Position numbers and translations under genes: made by a program. From Macropodus opercularis (taxonomy: Eukaryota > Chordata > Actinopteri > Anabantiformes > Osphronemidae), in the NCBI GenBank assembly GCA_030770545.1, contig CM061097.1:2046501-2110500 (forward strand): a DNA stretch of 64,000 nucleotides, read 5' to 3'. The first letter of the stretch is position 1; each line of letters starts with the position of its first letter. Under the pieces are notes generated by a model. It worked only from the letters and a program-made list of their open reading frames with translations. It was not told the origin of the DNA and did no database searches. This document shows, piece by piece, positions 10,235 through 20,006 of the stretch.

Positions 10235-10505
10235 GGAACTGGAAGTAAACGTCCTGGCGCACTGCACTTGCCCAAGCGCGCTCTCGTCCATACAAGCACT
10301 GCGCGCATGCACGGACACCGAGACAGCAATTTGTTGCCTAAATGTCACCGCTGCGTCACCGGGTTTCTCCCAAACTGGGCAGGAGACTTTTCGGTTCTTA
10401 GTTTTCGCTCGGACCGCGTCGCCCCTTGTGTTTCTGGAACAGCAGCTCCTCGGCGCTGCCTCCGCATCTCCTCCATTGTTTGCCCAGCGCAGAGCTCTTT
10501 GTTCA
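10235..10505. promoter_or_regulatory. CpG-dense stretch, candidate promoter of the miR-9 host transcript
   Basis: About 21 CpG dinucleotides occur in roughly 260 bp, near or above the number expected from base composition, whereas most of the window is CpG-depleted. It lies 5.1 kb upstream of the miR-9 hairpin and 3 kb beyond the likely mef2c end. It contains CCATTGTT, a SOX-type motif, near 10473. In mammals miR-9-2 is processed from a long non-coding host RNA. The promoter role is inferred from CpG density and position; no TATA box or splice donor was identified. Confidence 0.35.
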
Positions 10506-11583
10506 TGCATGCATGAGTATTCAAAGGCTATCGACGATTTACATCATTCAGATTAAACGCAGCCCAAACGATGGAGACCACTGTGCGTTTATGTGCGTCA
10601 CTGTGGTCCACATCGTGTTATGTTACAGTTTGAATGTGAAATGTGATATTTAGGCAATAAATGGCATCGCTATAAAATACTAAACATGGGTCTAGACGCG
10701 AATCCTACAAAACTACGTCGAAATAAAGGCCAAATCAGGAGGATGTAATGCAAATCTAAGCACTGAATATGCATCAATATTAAAAATAATACGCACACCA
10801 CAGCCAACGGCGTCGGAGATTTGAGAATGGCAGAGCGGCTCGTCTCATTACGCATGGGCGGTTTTTCCACGCAGGAGCCACGGTTCCCTTCTCTTCATGC
10901 CTCCCTTCTGTCCCCTTCTCATTAACGAAGCCTCTTGGAGAAAAAAGAGAAAACAAACAAACAAACAAGGCTATGTTGGCTTTCAAAGCGGCAATCAAAC
11001 ACCCAAGAACTGGCTGGGGGGAAATTACTCCGACTGCGGCCGGGCGGACTATGTAGTAAGCGGGATTTGCATATTTTGATGCGCTAATTGCCTTAATGTA
11101 TTTAAATATGGCTGCACGTAGCTGATATGCTTGTCTACGTCATTGAACGTGCCCTCGCCGTTAAGCTAAAACGTGAATACGGTTGATTCTAATGGATACG
11201 CCTGCAATTAGGCAAAGAGAGGGAGGAGGGAACGGGGTGATATCAGAGAGGTGGGGGGGGGGTCTGCGTTTTGTTGTTGTCTTTTCAGTTACATTATGAT
11301 TTTTTGAAATATTTTGAAAAACACCGTTTTGAAAAAGAAAGGGAAATTGTGCCACGGAAAAAGAATAGAACTGATGCTGATGCTGGCGTGACAGTGACCG
11401 TGCAGAGTAAAGCGCTGTTGAGTAGTTTTACAGCGATTGTCTAGAATTATAATTCACAGGAGTAAAATATAATATAATATAATATAACTCCAGCTGGAGA
11501 CACGGATAGAAAACTGACAAATAGGTCGCCTCGTCCCAACTTTCTGTGTGCGAACAGAGCCTCATCTTTCTTTTCCCCTCTCT

Positions 11584-11585
<2 letters not shown>
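10506..11585. other. Spacer with candidate conserved regulatory DNA
   Basis: No gene was seen. Octamers occur at 10748-10755 (ATGCAAAT) and 11065-11072 (ATTTGCAT). The second sits in a dense run of AT-core motifs, including CTAATTG, between about 11040 and 11150. This looks like a conserved non-coding element, but conservation cannot be tested here. Confidence 0.35.

Positions 11586-11628
<43 letters not shown>
11586..11628 (+). repeat. (GT)n microsatellite
   Basis: An uninterrupted 43-bp GT run. Confidence 0.97.
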
Positions 11629-11629
<1 letters not shown>

Positions 11630-12087
11630 CTTGGGAGTGGACACGCGCCTGTGTGTGAGTTTTATAAGATTACTTTTTATCAGGCTGTACTGAGAACAAT
11701 GTGACTTCACAAGTGTGTTCTAGGTGATATCCAATCATACAATCGGGCCATTCTGAGTGAAGTTCTTTAAAGTGCTGTGCTTCCCGTTTCTTCTCATTCC
11801 AGACTTACTTTGGGAATCGTATGTAACAAATAATTTCCCCTCTGTCTGGAAACCGGCAAATGCGTTCCGTTTGTCAAAGCGTGTTAGCGCAGAGCCTGCA
11901 GCAAATTCATTACCACCCAACTGCGAGGCTCACTTCGTAACCTGGTCAGGGAACAGGAGGGAGAGGTCCACGCCAAAACCGCGAACAATGCTGCCTCAGT
12001 TCGTGCGTGCAACAAAAGAACCGAGGGAACTTGTTTGAATTTCAGAGCACGTCCTCTTCTCACACAGAAGGATGGACTTTACATCCC

Positions 12088-12132
12088 TTCCTCCTCCTCC
12101 TGCTCCTCCTCATCATCATCATCATCATCATA
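12088..12132 (+). repeat. (CTC)n(CAT)n compound microsatellite
   Basis: CTC-type trinucleotides (12088-12110) run directly into seven CAT units (12111-12132). Poly-Ser and poly-His frames across it are repeat artefacts. Confidence 0.92.
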
Positions 12133-14319
12133 CCCCCTTCCCTCCCCATCCCACCCCACCACCAACAGTGGGGGGAACTTGCACACTCGGAAAGCTCAAC
12201 TGTGCATGCACTTTTCTATTTGGTGCTTGTAGACGTTATGGGAAAGTTGTCTCTCTCCCTCTCCCCGTCACTCCCTCCTTTCTCCTTCTCTTCGACTATC
12301 ATGTGCTTGGATATGCTCATGCCTTCCACAGGGCAGCTGTAGCACGCCTAAAGTAGTCTACTTAGCGGCAATTTTAAAGTGATGCCCCCCCCACCCACCC
12401 AAAATTATACGGCTGGGATATGTGAGGGGAACATATACCACTTCACGGTACACACGGACCCAAATGAACGCCGCTGTTCTTCTCCTGCTTGGGACGCTTT
12501 TTTGGTCGATTGCAGTGATTTGATCCACCTTTAGGAAGTAAGTGCAACTTTTGTGCCAGTTGTAATAGGCTGCGTAGTGTAGCCTGCGCGTAAAGCTTTG
12601 CCTGCGCGCAGAAGTCAGATCCAAACGTATAGATAGGAAACAGATTGCATGTGTTTGCGCTGTGTTGGGAGATGATGGGCACTGATGTGTTCTGCTAAAC
12701 CCGTTTCATTTAGGCGAAAATGTGAAGTTTGTGACTAGAAATGTTTCCTCACACACTTTAAAATGAGTGCGCACAGTCTCGCCAGACATTTGGAAGCTCC
12801 TCGTTTTCTCTACGATTCTGAATCAGACATGTTGGTGTGCTTTGCTAATTATTACGTTAATGTTCAGCTTTTATTGCTAACTCATTGGAGGCAGCCTTTT
12901 GACCGACTCCATGAAGCGTCAATGCTCCGCGCTGGCTCTGTAGAAAACGATCTCGGTAAAACCACAGACTTGACAGAAATACTTCCGTTGGTGTCATTAT
13001 CATTATTATTAAACCAGCACTGTCTCTGTGAGTTAGTGTGAACTAACGTGCGGTTCTGGGTGAAAAGTGTGGTTTGGGAGCGATGTGTGTGAGCTCATTA
13101 CAGAGATGGAGACGAAAAAGAGAGCTTGGTTTACAAATTCACTTCGAATCCCAAAAAGACAAATTTGATTTTCTTTTTCAGGAAAGAGTTGAACATATGT
13201 TTGTACTAAAGTAAACGTTTGCGTTAAATTGAGCAAACAACGGCACCACAGTCCTCGCATACTGTCTTAAAACAAAGCGTTTATTGTTCATTTACGCACG
13301 GAAACAGCGTTTCTGCGGACAATAACAAAATATGTATGCAGTAAAATTCTGTGCCTGCGACTTTTCAGCAATGTGTCTTTAATCTTCACGGAAATGTGTA
13401 TGATTGTACTTCCAGGAGAATCAGCAAGATGTGTATTTAAAAAGAAAAGTGTGGCGTAATTAAAGCATGGCCTCTGAGTGGGAGGCCTGGTCTGAAGCCT
13501 CCTTTACGCTAATGAGGTGTCTTCATCTGGGTGATCTTAGCGGTGTCGGGTCGGCCTCACAGCTCGTCGTGCCTCGCATCCACGCCACGGGGACAGGAGG
13601 CTGAGGGACGTGAAATGCGGCCGTGCACGCTATGAAATAAAGAGCAGAACCACATGCGCGTAAATCCGTCGGTTTTGCATACGTGCAGGTGATCTCTGGA
13701 CACGTCCGGGCTGTGGCCTTGACTCACGTGCAGACGGGACGCGTTGTATTAAAACTGAAAAATAAGAATTAGCACACAATGAACCGTGACTCTGAACTTT
13801 TAAGGGACAAGTTTGTAGTAAGCCCCTAATGAAAAGCACAGGCCCCGTGACTCACTAAAACGCCTCAAACCTCAGCTTCGCTCCTCCTACCGACGAAACG
13901 AGAGCAAACTTGAGCGCTCATTGTAAAAGCAGCAAGTGAATTGGACTCCTGAAGAAAAAAAAATCTGATTATGCCATTGACAAATAACACGGTGCTAATT
14001 TGACACCAACGCTGCCCTGCTCATGCGTCCACGCTCGAGCTCTCACGCACACGTACACGCGCACGAGCCAAGTCAATTACTACCAGAGGCGAACTTTTTT
14101 CAGGTGACAGTGTTTTATGGTCCGAATAGAAGCAAAGTTGTGCAGAAGGTGCCACAAAGCGACTGAGCAACCTGCAGCTGCGCGCTGCTGCGCATGAGCC
14201 ATCACATGTTCCACAGACCGCTATTGTCGACTCAGTTACAAAGCTTCCATATACTGACCCATTTGTGCCGAGCTACTGGTTAACTACTTACATTTCTGTG
14301 GAAAAGTGAGCGGCTTGAC
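12133..14319. other. Spacer, no gene seen
   Basis: Unique sequence of mixed composition. CpG frequency is moderately raised from ~13480 onward. No exon or known RNA was recognised. Confidence 0.55.
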
Positions 14320-14327
14320 ACATGTGC

Positions 14328-14557
14328 ACGGCGCAGCGCTCGCGTTTTATTCCGCGTGAGCCGACACCGCCAGCCTGCCTGAATGCCATTGTAGCCTACC
14401 CTTCGGATGCGACGGTGACATAAAAACACAGCAGGCTATAGGGAGGATTTCGACGCAAAATCGAGAACGTGAGATCAATCTGATCCATATACGGTGGTGC
14501 CTCGCATGTGAAGAGCGAAAAGCAGTGCGAGCCGCGTGTTATCGCGTAGAGCAAACG
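14328..14557. promoter_or_regulatory. CpG-dense stretch upstream of miR-9
   Basis: About 25 CpGs lie in 230 bp, with clusters such as GCGCAGCGCTCGCG and TTATCGCGTAG. It sits ~1.1 kb upstream of the miR-9 precursor. It could be a second or proximal promoter, or part of a broad unmethylated domain around the miR-9 gene. No core promoter motif is evident. Confidence 0.35.
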
Positions 14558-15272
14558 TAATGTGGAGAGAATAGACAGAGGATGCTGGCGCCCAGCAGCT
14601 CCAGGACGCTCTTCTCATTAAGTTGCTTCATTTTTGACTGCATCTTCCAGTAAAGCTGTTGAGTCGCTCTCATTCTGTGTAAGAAAAAAGCATATGGTCT
14701 CTCTGCCATCCATTTTCATTCGTGTGAGAGAAGGCGAGCAGCCTGCTCGCTGCAAGGCGGACTTATTCCAACGCGCGCTGTGTAATGGATGGAGATTGTG
14801 CATGGATAGGAGGGCGCATTTGCGATTTTTTTCATGACATCACCACAGTTACGTGGTCGTGGTCCGAGGCCTTTGACCTCGCCGGGGTTGGTCCATATTT
14901 TGGCCACCCCCAGCCCCCCTATCCTTTGGGGATGGCCCTTATTCCCCCACTCTTTTCAGACAGAGCGACCACGCAGCCTGAAGAACGGACCCTTTGGCTC
15001 AGAGTCACCAGCCGCATCTCTCCTTAAGTAGGCTACATTCTGGATGTGAACTGTGACAGCCTGACACGCTCCGGACAAAAACACGCTCCTGTCTTCATAA
15101 TCCGAACCATTTGCGTCGCAATTCCTGTGCTGTTATTGCACTTTCCACAGGAAACTGGATTTCCTTCTCTTCCCCCTTCTGCCGTGTTTCTTCTCCGCCG
15201 GCCGCACAGGATCTATCGCTGCTGCCACAACGACTTAATAGAGGCGAAAGAACCTTTTGTGGGACTGAAGCT
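14558..15272. other. Spacer upstream of miR-9, no gene seen
   Basis: GC-rich near 14830-15030 and more balanced after that. Probably part of the primary miR-9 transcript or its upstream regulatory DNA; no exon boundary could be assigned. Confidence 0.4.
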
Positions 15273-15287
15273 ATTTGCATTGCAAAT
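15273..15287. promoter_or_regulatory. Palindromic POU/octamer element 330 bp upstream of miR-9
   Basis: ATTTGCATTGCAAAT is a perfect 7-bp inverted repeat with a one-base centre. It contains a full octamer (ATTTGCAT) and matches 13 of 15 positions of the palindromic Oct recognition element (PORE). POU-homeodomain dimers bind such sites. Occupancy is inferred; the position next to a neural microRNA fits neural POU3F factors. Confidence 0.45.
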
Positions 15288-15603
15288 TAGGGCCCCGTGC
15301 AAGGATGACTGCACCTTACCCGCGATTTTCAAGGCCTGCTTCAACTCAGTAATATTGGTTGATGTCAAGTGAATATGACATTAACATTGGGATTATATAT
15401 CGTTTTTCCGAAGAATTGCCACGTTTTTACACCGAGTCTATAACAGCCCGGGCTGTGCAATAGCGGGAATATACGGATTATGACGCAGTGTGTAACTTGA
15501 TAAGGACGCTGATGACTTTTGATTAATATATTTGAGTTCTGTTAGAGCAGAACCTGAAGAGCAGAAGAGGAACGTGCACATGTGGATTATTGCCTGGAGA
15601 TTG
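15288..15603. other. Probable conserved flank of miR-9
   Basis: AT-core-rich unique DNA between the POU palindrome and the hairpin, including GATTAATATATTTGA near 15519. It looks like regulatory or primary-transcript sequence; no gene was seen. Confidence 0.35.
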
Positions 15604-15690
15604 GGAAGTGGGTTGTTATCTTTGGTTATCTAGCTGTATGAGTGTTCTGCTCGTCATAAAGCTAGATAACCGAAAGTAAAAACTACTTCC
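15604..15690 (+). ncRNA. mir9: miR-9 precursor (mir-9-2 type)
   Basis: The hairpin carries miR-9-5p at 15619-15641, starting TCTTTGGTTATCTAGC, and miR-9-3p at 15656-15677, starting ATAAAGCTAGATAACC; both read identical to the vertebrate mature sequences I know. The 12-bp core GGTTATCTAGCT pairs perfectly with its complement in the 3p arm, and the base is closed by GGAAGT with ACTTCC. The lower stem resembles human mir-9-2, and position between mef2c and tmem161b on the same strand supports that orthology. miR-9 controls neural progenitor proliferation and neurogenesis by repressing targets such as Hes/her and Tlx genes. The exact dre-style number cannot be assigned. Confidence 0.97.
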
Positions 15691-15868
15691 AGACTCGTCG
15701 AGGACGTGGAGAGCTCATGGCCTGCTGTTTAATTTCCCTGTGGAACTGAGATTGTATTATTAACCAGACAGATTTTTATTTTTTATATTCTAAATTTGTC
15801 ATGTTTACATGTTAGTTGCACACCCATTAATGTTATTATTAACTTTTATAGGAACCATAATATTTAAT

Positions 15869-15870
<2 letters not shown>

Positions 15871-15918
<48 letters not shown>
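15871..15918 (+). repeat. (AC)24 microsatellite
   Basis: An uninterrupted 48-bp AC run 180 bp downstream of the miR-9 hairpin. Confidence 0.98.
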
Positions 15919-15920
<2 letters not shown>

Positions 15921-16194
15921 AGTTAAACACAGTTGAATTTTAATTCAGGACAGATATTACCTGTTAATATTTATTGCCTATTTGATCCTTAAGCCTGAGG
16001 TATGATTTTACATTTTCCTCCGACTGAATGACATTTTATTCCCACCATGTGCATTTCACTGGGACTGATATTTAGGGCTCTTGGAAACCCACGTGTGCAC
16101 CTCCATGCTGCTTATTTCAGCATGATCGAGTCTGGCCAGGAAACGGCGCTGGCATCCCAAACAGTAATAATTAGGACGTATAGTGAACTGACAA
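15919..16194. other. Spacer, no gene seen
   Basis: Unique AT-rich DNA, possibly the 3' part of the miR-9 primary transcript. No feature was recognised. Confidence 0.4.
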
Positions 16195-16310
16195 ATGGAG
16201 AGAGGGAGAGAGATGGGGAGTGGGGTTAGGGGAAGGAGGGAGGTGGCAAAGAGGGAGAGAAGGGGAGGGAGCGGAGGGGATTGGGGTGATGCGTGGGGGG
16301 GTCAGGCCCG
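16195..16310 (+). other. G-rich block with two G-quadruplex motifs
   Basis: Purine-rich + strand with two four-run G tracts: 16215-16240 (runs of 4, 4, 4 and 3 G with loops of 3, 3 and 5) and 16262-16286 (runs of 4, 3, 4 and 4). Both satisfy the usual G3+N1-7 quadruplex rule. They lie ~0.55 kb downstream of the miR-9 hairpin. Confidence 0.6.
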
Positions 16311-16430
16311 CTTAATTGATTCCGTTAACCGCAGTGCAGGAGATGTGAACGACTGGACGATCCCATTCCCACGCTCGGTGGGGCAAGTGGCAATGCCATA
16401 CCCAGGCCCAAAATGACAGACAACGCCGTG
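16311..16430. other. Candidate conserved non-coding element
   Basis: A balanced-composition island between two G-rich blocks, opening with CTTAATTGATTCCGTTAACC and holding no repeat. It looks like a conserved element by texture only. Confidence 0.25.
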
Positions 16431-16473
16431 AGGGCCTGGAGGGGCCGGGAGGGGGGAGGGGGGGCGACAGGGG
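16431..16473 (+). other. Second G-rich block
   Basis: Dense G runs (gggccgggaggggggagg and following), again quadruplex-capable. Confidence 0.5.
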
Positions 16474-18473
16474 TCATGAAAAGACGTCAAGTGCACCAGA
16501 CTCATCTGCATCCCCAAAGAAAGAGGGGACGTTTCCCAGCCCCAGTCAACGCGGCGCTCCTGCACTTGGAGTAGTAACGGTCCTGAATGCGTAATGTCTG
16601 GCCGTTTGCACTGATAATGAGGACTTTAGGTCATTATCTAAAAACCACGCGGGCTCATGCATTTGAAAGGGATGTGCAGCAACTCTGAAATCCTGCGTGG
16701 TCCTGCTTGAGCGCGCACAGATTCACGCGTTGCACTTTAGAATTATAGCAACAGCGCAAATCAGGTTGGGTCCAGAGCTCGACTTGAACAGATGACATCT
16801 CGGTGCAGTTGAACTTGACAATGAGCAGGAGCGGACGTGAGATGAGCTTTGCTAGGTTGTTATGTTGCCAGTATGTTGTGGGCAACATAAGTATTAACAG
16901 AAACATGGTATTTTAGAGCAGCTATACGTGCACTGAGGATAAACCCAGCGGTCGCCTGTAACGATGAAGACAAAAGGTCAGCAGAGGTGTTTTTTTTCCT
17001 CAGATGAAACCATAGATAGTTTCATAACAGATCAATTATTTACAATCAAGCTACTTTGCACTTACATGCGAACTGGTCATATTTATTTGCCAGTGAGTCG
17101 ATGCATTTGTAAACGTAAAGCTCCTTTTTAATCACATACACGTAATAATAGCTTGGCTGCTGCTGAACGTGTCAGATGACAGGCAGGTCCAGACCACGTG
17201 TTAAAAACCAATGTGACTGGTTTGAATCCACCCTCACTGCGCCTCGTTGACAGAGCGTGTGTGTTTTAATTTTGAGGTTCCAACACATTTCATTAAGTTG
17301 TAGTTCCAGTTCAGCATGTGTTCAGAAATCGGCTATTTTGCAACAGAGGATTATTGAAGTGCAGCGTTAAACAGAGCCACAGTGGTTGAATTCAGCACTG
17401 CCTTTTATGAAAAGGTCTCTTGTCGACTTTCTCACACCGTCAGACAAAACTAGTGTCTCTTGTTCCCGACCCCTGTCAAACACAGCATACAATACCAGGC
17501 CGTTTGCCCAAAAGAAAATTTGAGAACACAATTTGGGCCGAGCAGCAGTGAATAAAACAAGTCTTATTGTCCTCAGTTAAGTCGATTGAAATCGCCGTCT
17601 AGCTTTATGAAAGGGAACACTGTTTTCAAGGCTGGGGGCCACACTAAATGTCAACCCAGAGCTAGAAAAAAGCCTAGGGTCTGTAACCAAGCCACCTTCT
17701 CATATCATGCACCAAACATTGGACAAAAGCTCATCCAGTCAGCTTTTCCTAAGAAGCAGCAATGTTTAGCTCATTAAGTGACACAACAAGCGAAGACAAA
17801 ATGTTCACGTGCGTCCAGTCAGTAGAATACGGAACCTATGGCGCATATATTTCTATCCACTTTAATATATGTGTGATTGGAGACAGTTCCGCCTCCTTTC
17901 CCCTGGTAAACTGCCCTTTTTCCTTCTTCCATGTTCACACCAACTGTCTGCTGCAGCCATTGTTGTCACGTGATTTGCTGAGTAACAAAACCATGGCGAC
18001 CAGAGGATGTTTTCATATTCATTGACGTGCGCTCAGGGGCTTTACACGCTTCTTGTGCATGGCCGGTGCAGAAGCAGGTTTATAACAAGCACCAGTTCGG
18101 GGTCATTTCTGCACGTGAATGCATCATCACTTGGGCCAGTTGTTCGTGTTTGTGTCTCGTGGCCGTGTACATTGTTTTGCAGTGGTCAGATATGCAGCTT
18201 CTTACCAAGAGACATCATTTACAGCTTAGCCAGCTGAAGTCAAATAATCCAGGTTCACTGAGCAGAAGTGCAGAGGACCCTTTTATATTGCTGAGGGCTG
18301 TGATGGGGTGAGGGGCTCCATGTGCATCTCTGTATGTAGATGTGTGCTTGCATACCCTGTTAACTGACCGAGGCATCTCAGAAAGCTGGGGAGGCTGGTA
18401 CATCTTGTTGATGAAAGGGAACAATAGCTGTGTCTCAGTCAACAACGTCTGTCTGTCTGGCCTGGGCCATGTC
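16474..18473. other. Spacer, no gene seen
   Basis: Unique sequence with short open frames only. No RNA gene, repeat family or splice pattern was recognised. Confidence 0.55.
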
Positions 18474-18480
18474 TGTGTGC

Positions 18481-18518
<38 letters not shown>
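18474..18518 (+). repeat. (GT)n microsatellite
   Basis: A 45-bp TG/GT run with GC interruptions at its left end. Confidence 0.95.
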
Positions 18519-18519
<1 letters not shown>

Positions 18520-19571
18520 TCCTGGACATGAACTTGAACTTGAGACAGGCAGCCAGACACCATCTGTGCACCAGGAGTAATGAATTCAGTGCATTCATGG
18601 CTGTCGAACAAGCCTAGGCCACCGCCACCCATTGATGAGCAGATGACCCTTATAGTCTGAGTTAGCTCTTCATCAGTAATAGAATTCAACAGTACCAGCT
18701 GTTAGTGGGGCAGTGCGTGTTGGCTGCTCGCCTAACAAGGAATAAAAGTCGTAATGTGCCAGTAGTGGTGGAGTTGACACAAATGTGTGCGGCGTGAATG
18801 CTTGCATGTGTCCTCAAGGTTCACTTCCTGCTTAGCTTTGTCTCCAAACAGCGCCTATAAATGAAGATACACCCCTTTTACCCCTTTTGGCCTCACAAAG
18901 CAACGGTTTTCTCCGTTAAAGCGATGCTCTGCCGTTTTAAAGACACAACCATGCCGTATTTATTACCCTGGTGATCGAAAGGGCAGGTTCAGTATTTCCC
19001 CTGGTAAATGGTGGTAAGTGAATGAGGCATAAACCTTAAACAAGCAAGGCACAATGTGAATTCCTGCAGGCCCTCCTTCTCCTCCTCGTCCTCCTCCTCC
19101 TCTTCCTCCGGCTCAAGCTTCTGTCACAATCACAGGCACACACTCACGCATGCGCACACACAATAAGGCTTTTCCCTCTGGTTGGTGTCGCCACGGCAAC
19201 GGTAGGTGAGATCACCGTGCGCATGGCAGCATCAGCTCCTGCCAATGCAGGACAGGTTCCTGGTTTCAGTGAGAGCGAGTGAGCGTGTGTGTGAGTGTGC
19301 GCGTGTCGAATGCTCTATGCGAGAAACGAAGCGCCCCCCCCGTCTCCACGGTTCAGGGTAGACGTATTATGATGGTGAATGTGTTTCCTGTAAGGTAACC
19401 TCACATGTGTTAGTTAACTCATTTAGTTTAAGCTTCCCCAAACAAAACAAGGTCTATAGAAACACACTCTCAAAGGGTGACACCATCTTAAATAATGGTG
19501 TCGTTGCCAATTAACAGGGATTTGATGGAGCTCCTTCTATAACCGACCAGCCAGCCGCAACATCCTAATAA
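18519..19571. other. Spacer with a pyrimidine tract
   Basis: No gene was seen. An imperfect CTC-rich tract spans 19071-19112. CA/GT-rich short runs occur around 19135-19160 and 19275-19305. Confidence 0.55.
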
Positions 19572-19613
19572 TCCAGTGAGGAATGTCATGGTTGGGCCCG
19601 TTTTAATGACATC

Positions 19614-19778
19614 ATGCATGGCCACTTGAGCGTCTTGTACGGAGCAGCGGGCATGCTGTGCTCTGCCACGCTGGACGGCCCTCCCCTTCAGCGCATGGCC
19701 GACATGTTCGACTGGGACCTTAAAGAGCGAACAGTCACGATTATTAGTGGCGGCGACCGAGTGCTGATGTCACTGTGA
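19614..19778 (+). CDS. Candidate small ORF (54 codons), unknown product
   Basis: An ATG with A at -3 opens a 54-codon frame ending in TGA; the frame is open without ATG back to 19572 (a TAA sits at 19569-19571). The peptide begins MHGHLSVLYG, has ADMFDWDLKERT in the middle and ends DRVLMSL. It is not low-complexity, and it mixes acidic, basic and hydrophobic residues as real proteins do. By my count about 73% of third codon positions are G or C, against roughly half at second positions, a coding-like bias in an otherwise AT-rich spacer. No upstream exon, convincing splice site or homologue is known to me. It lies 3.9 kb downstream of miR-9 on the same strand, so it could be a conserved short ORF in the miR-9 host RNA, an exon of an unrecognised gene, or a conserved non-coding element that happens to be open. 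Confidence 0.3.
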   Translation: MHGHLSVLYGAAGMLCSATLDGPPLQRMADMFDWDLKERTVTIISGGDRVLMSL

Positions 19779-19808
19779 GGTGTCACTTGGTTTGTTTACA
19801 ACAAACAT

Positions 19809-20003
19809 TTAGAACTTGAGCTTAGAAGCAAGTGGAAGCTCCAGATCATCGGTCAGTGGAAACGCCACTTTCACCTGGTCCAGAGCTATTTTATGGGTCT
19901 CCATGAAGATAACTCGCTCGTTAAAATAGCAGGTTGTGCTCATCCCCTGTCCATCAAGCTGATAGTTGACTGAAAGGCCAAAGGAGGCTGTTAATTCTAA
20001 CAA
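19809..20003 (-). other. Open frame without ATG, protein-like, unknown
   Basis: On the minus strand a frame of about 64 codons ends in TAA at 19809-19811. It has no ATG at its start (a GTG codon at 20004-20006 precedes it). An acceptor-like TTAGAATTAACAG lies just inside it (its AG at about 19988-19989), so it could be a terminal exon starting ASFGLSVNYQ. Pieces such as YQLDGQGMSTTCYF, KIALDQVKVAFPL and DDLELPLASKLKF look protein-like. It converges with the + strand ORF at 19614-19778, 30 bp away. No family was recognised; chance is quite possible. Confidence 0.2.
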
Positions 20004-20006
20004 CAC

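Noticed and set aside
13560..13600. Possible REST/NRSF (RE1) element upstream of miR-9
   Set aside because: Only a GGACAG half-site is present; the TTCAGCACC half is missing at the required spacing.
14888..14910. CArG-like CCATATTTTGG as an SRF site
   Set aside because: The AT core is seven bases instead of six, so it does not fit the CC(W)6GG consensus.
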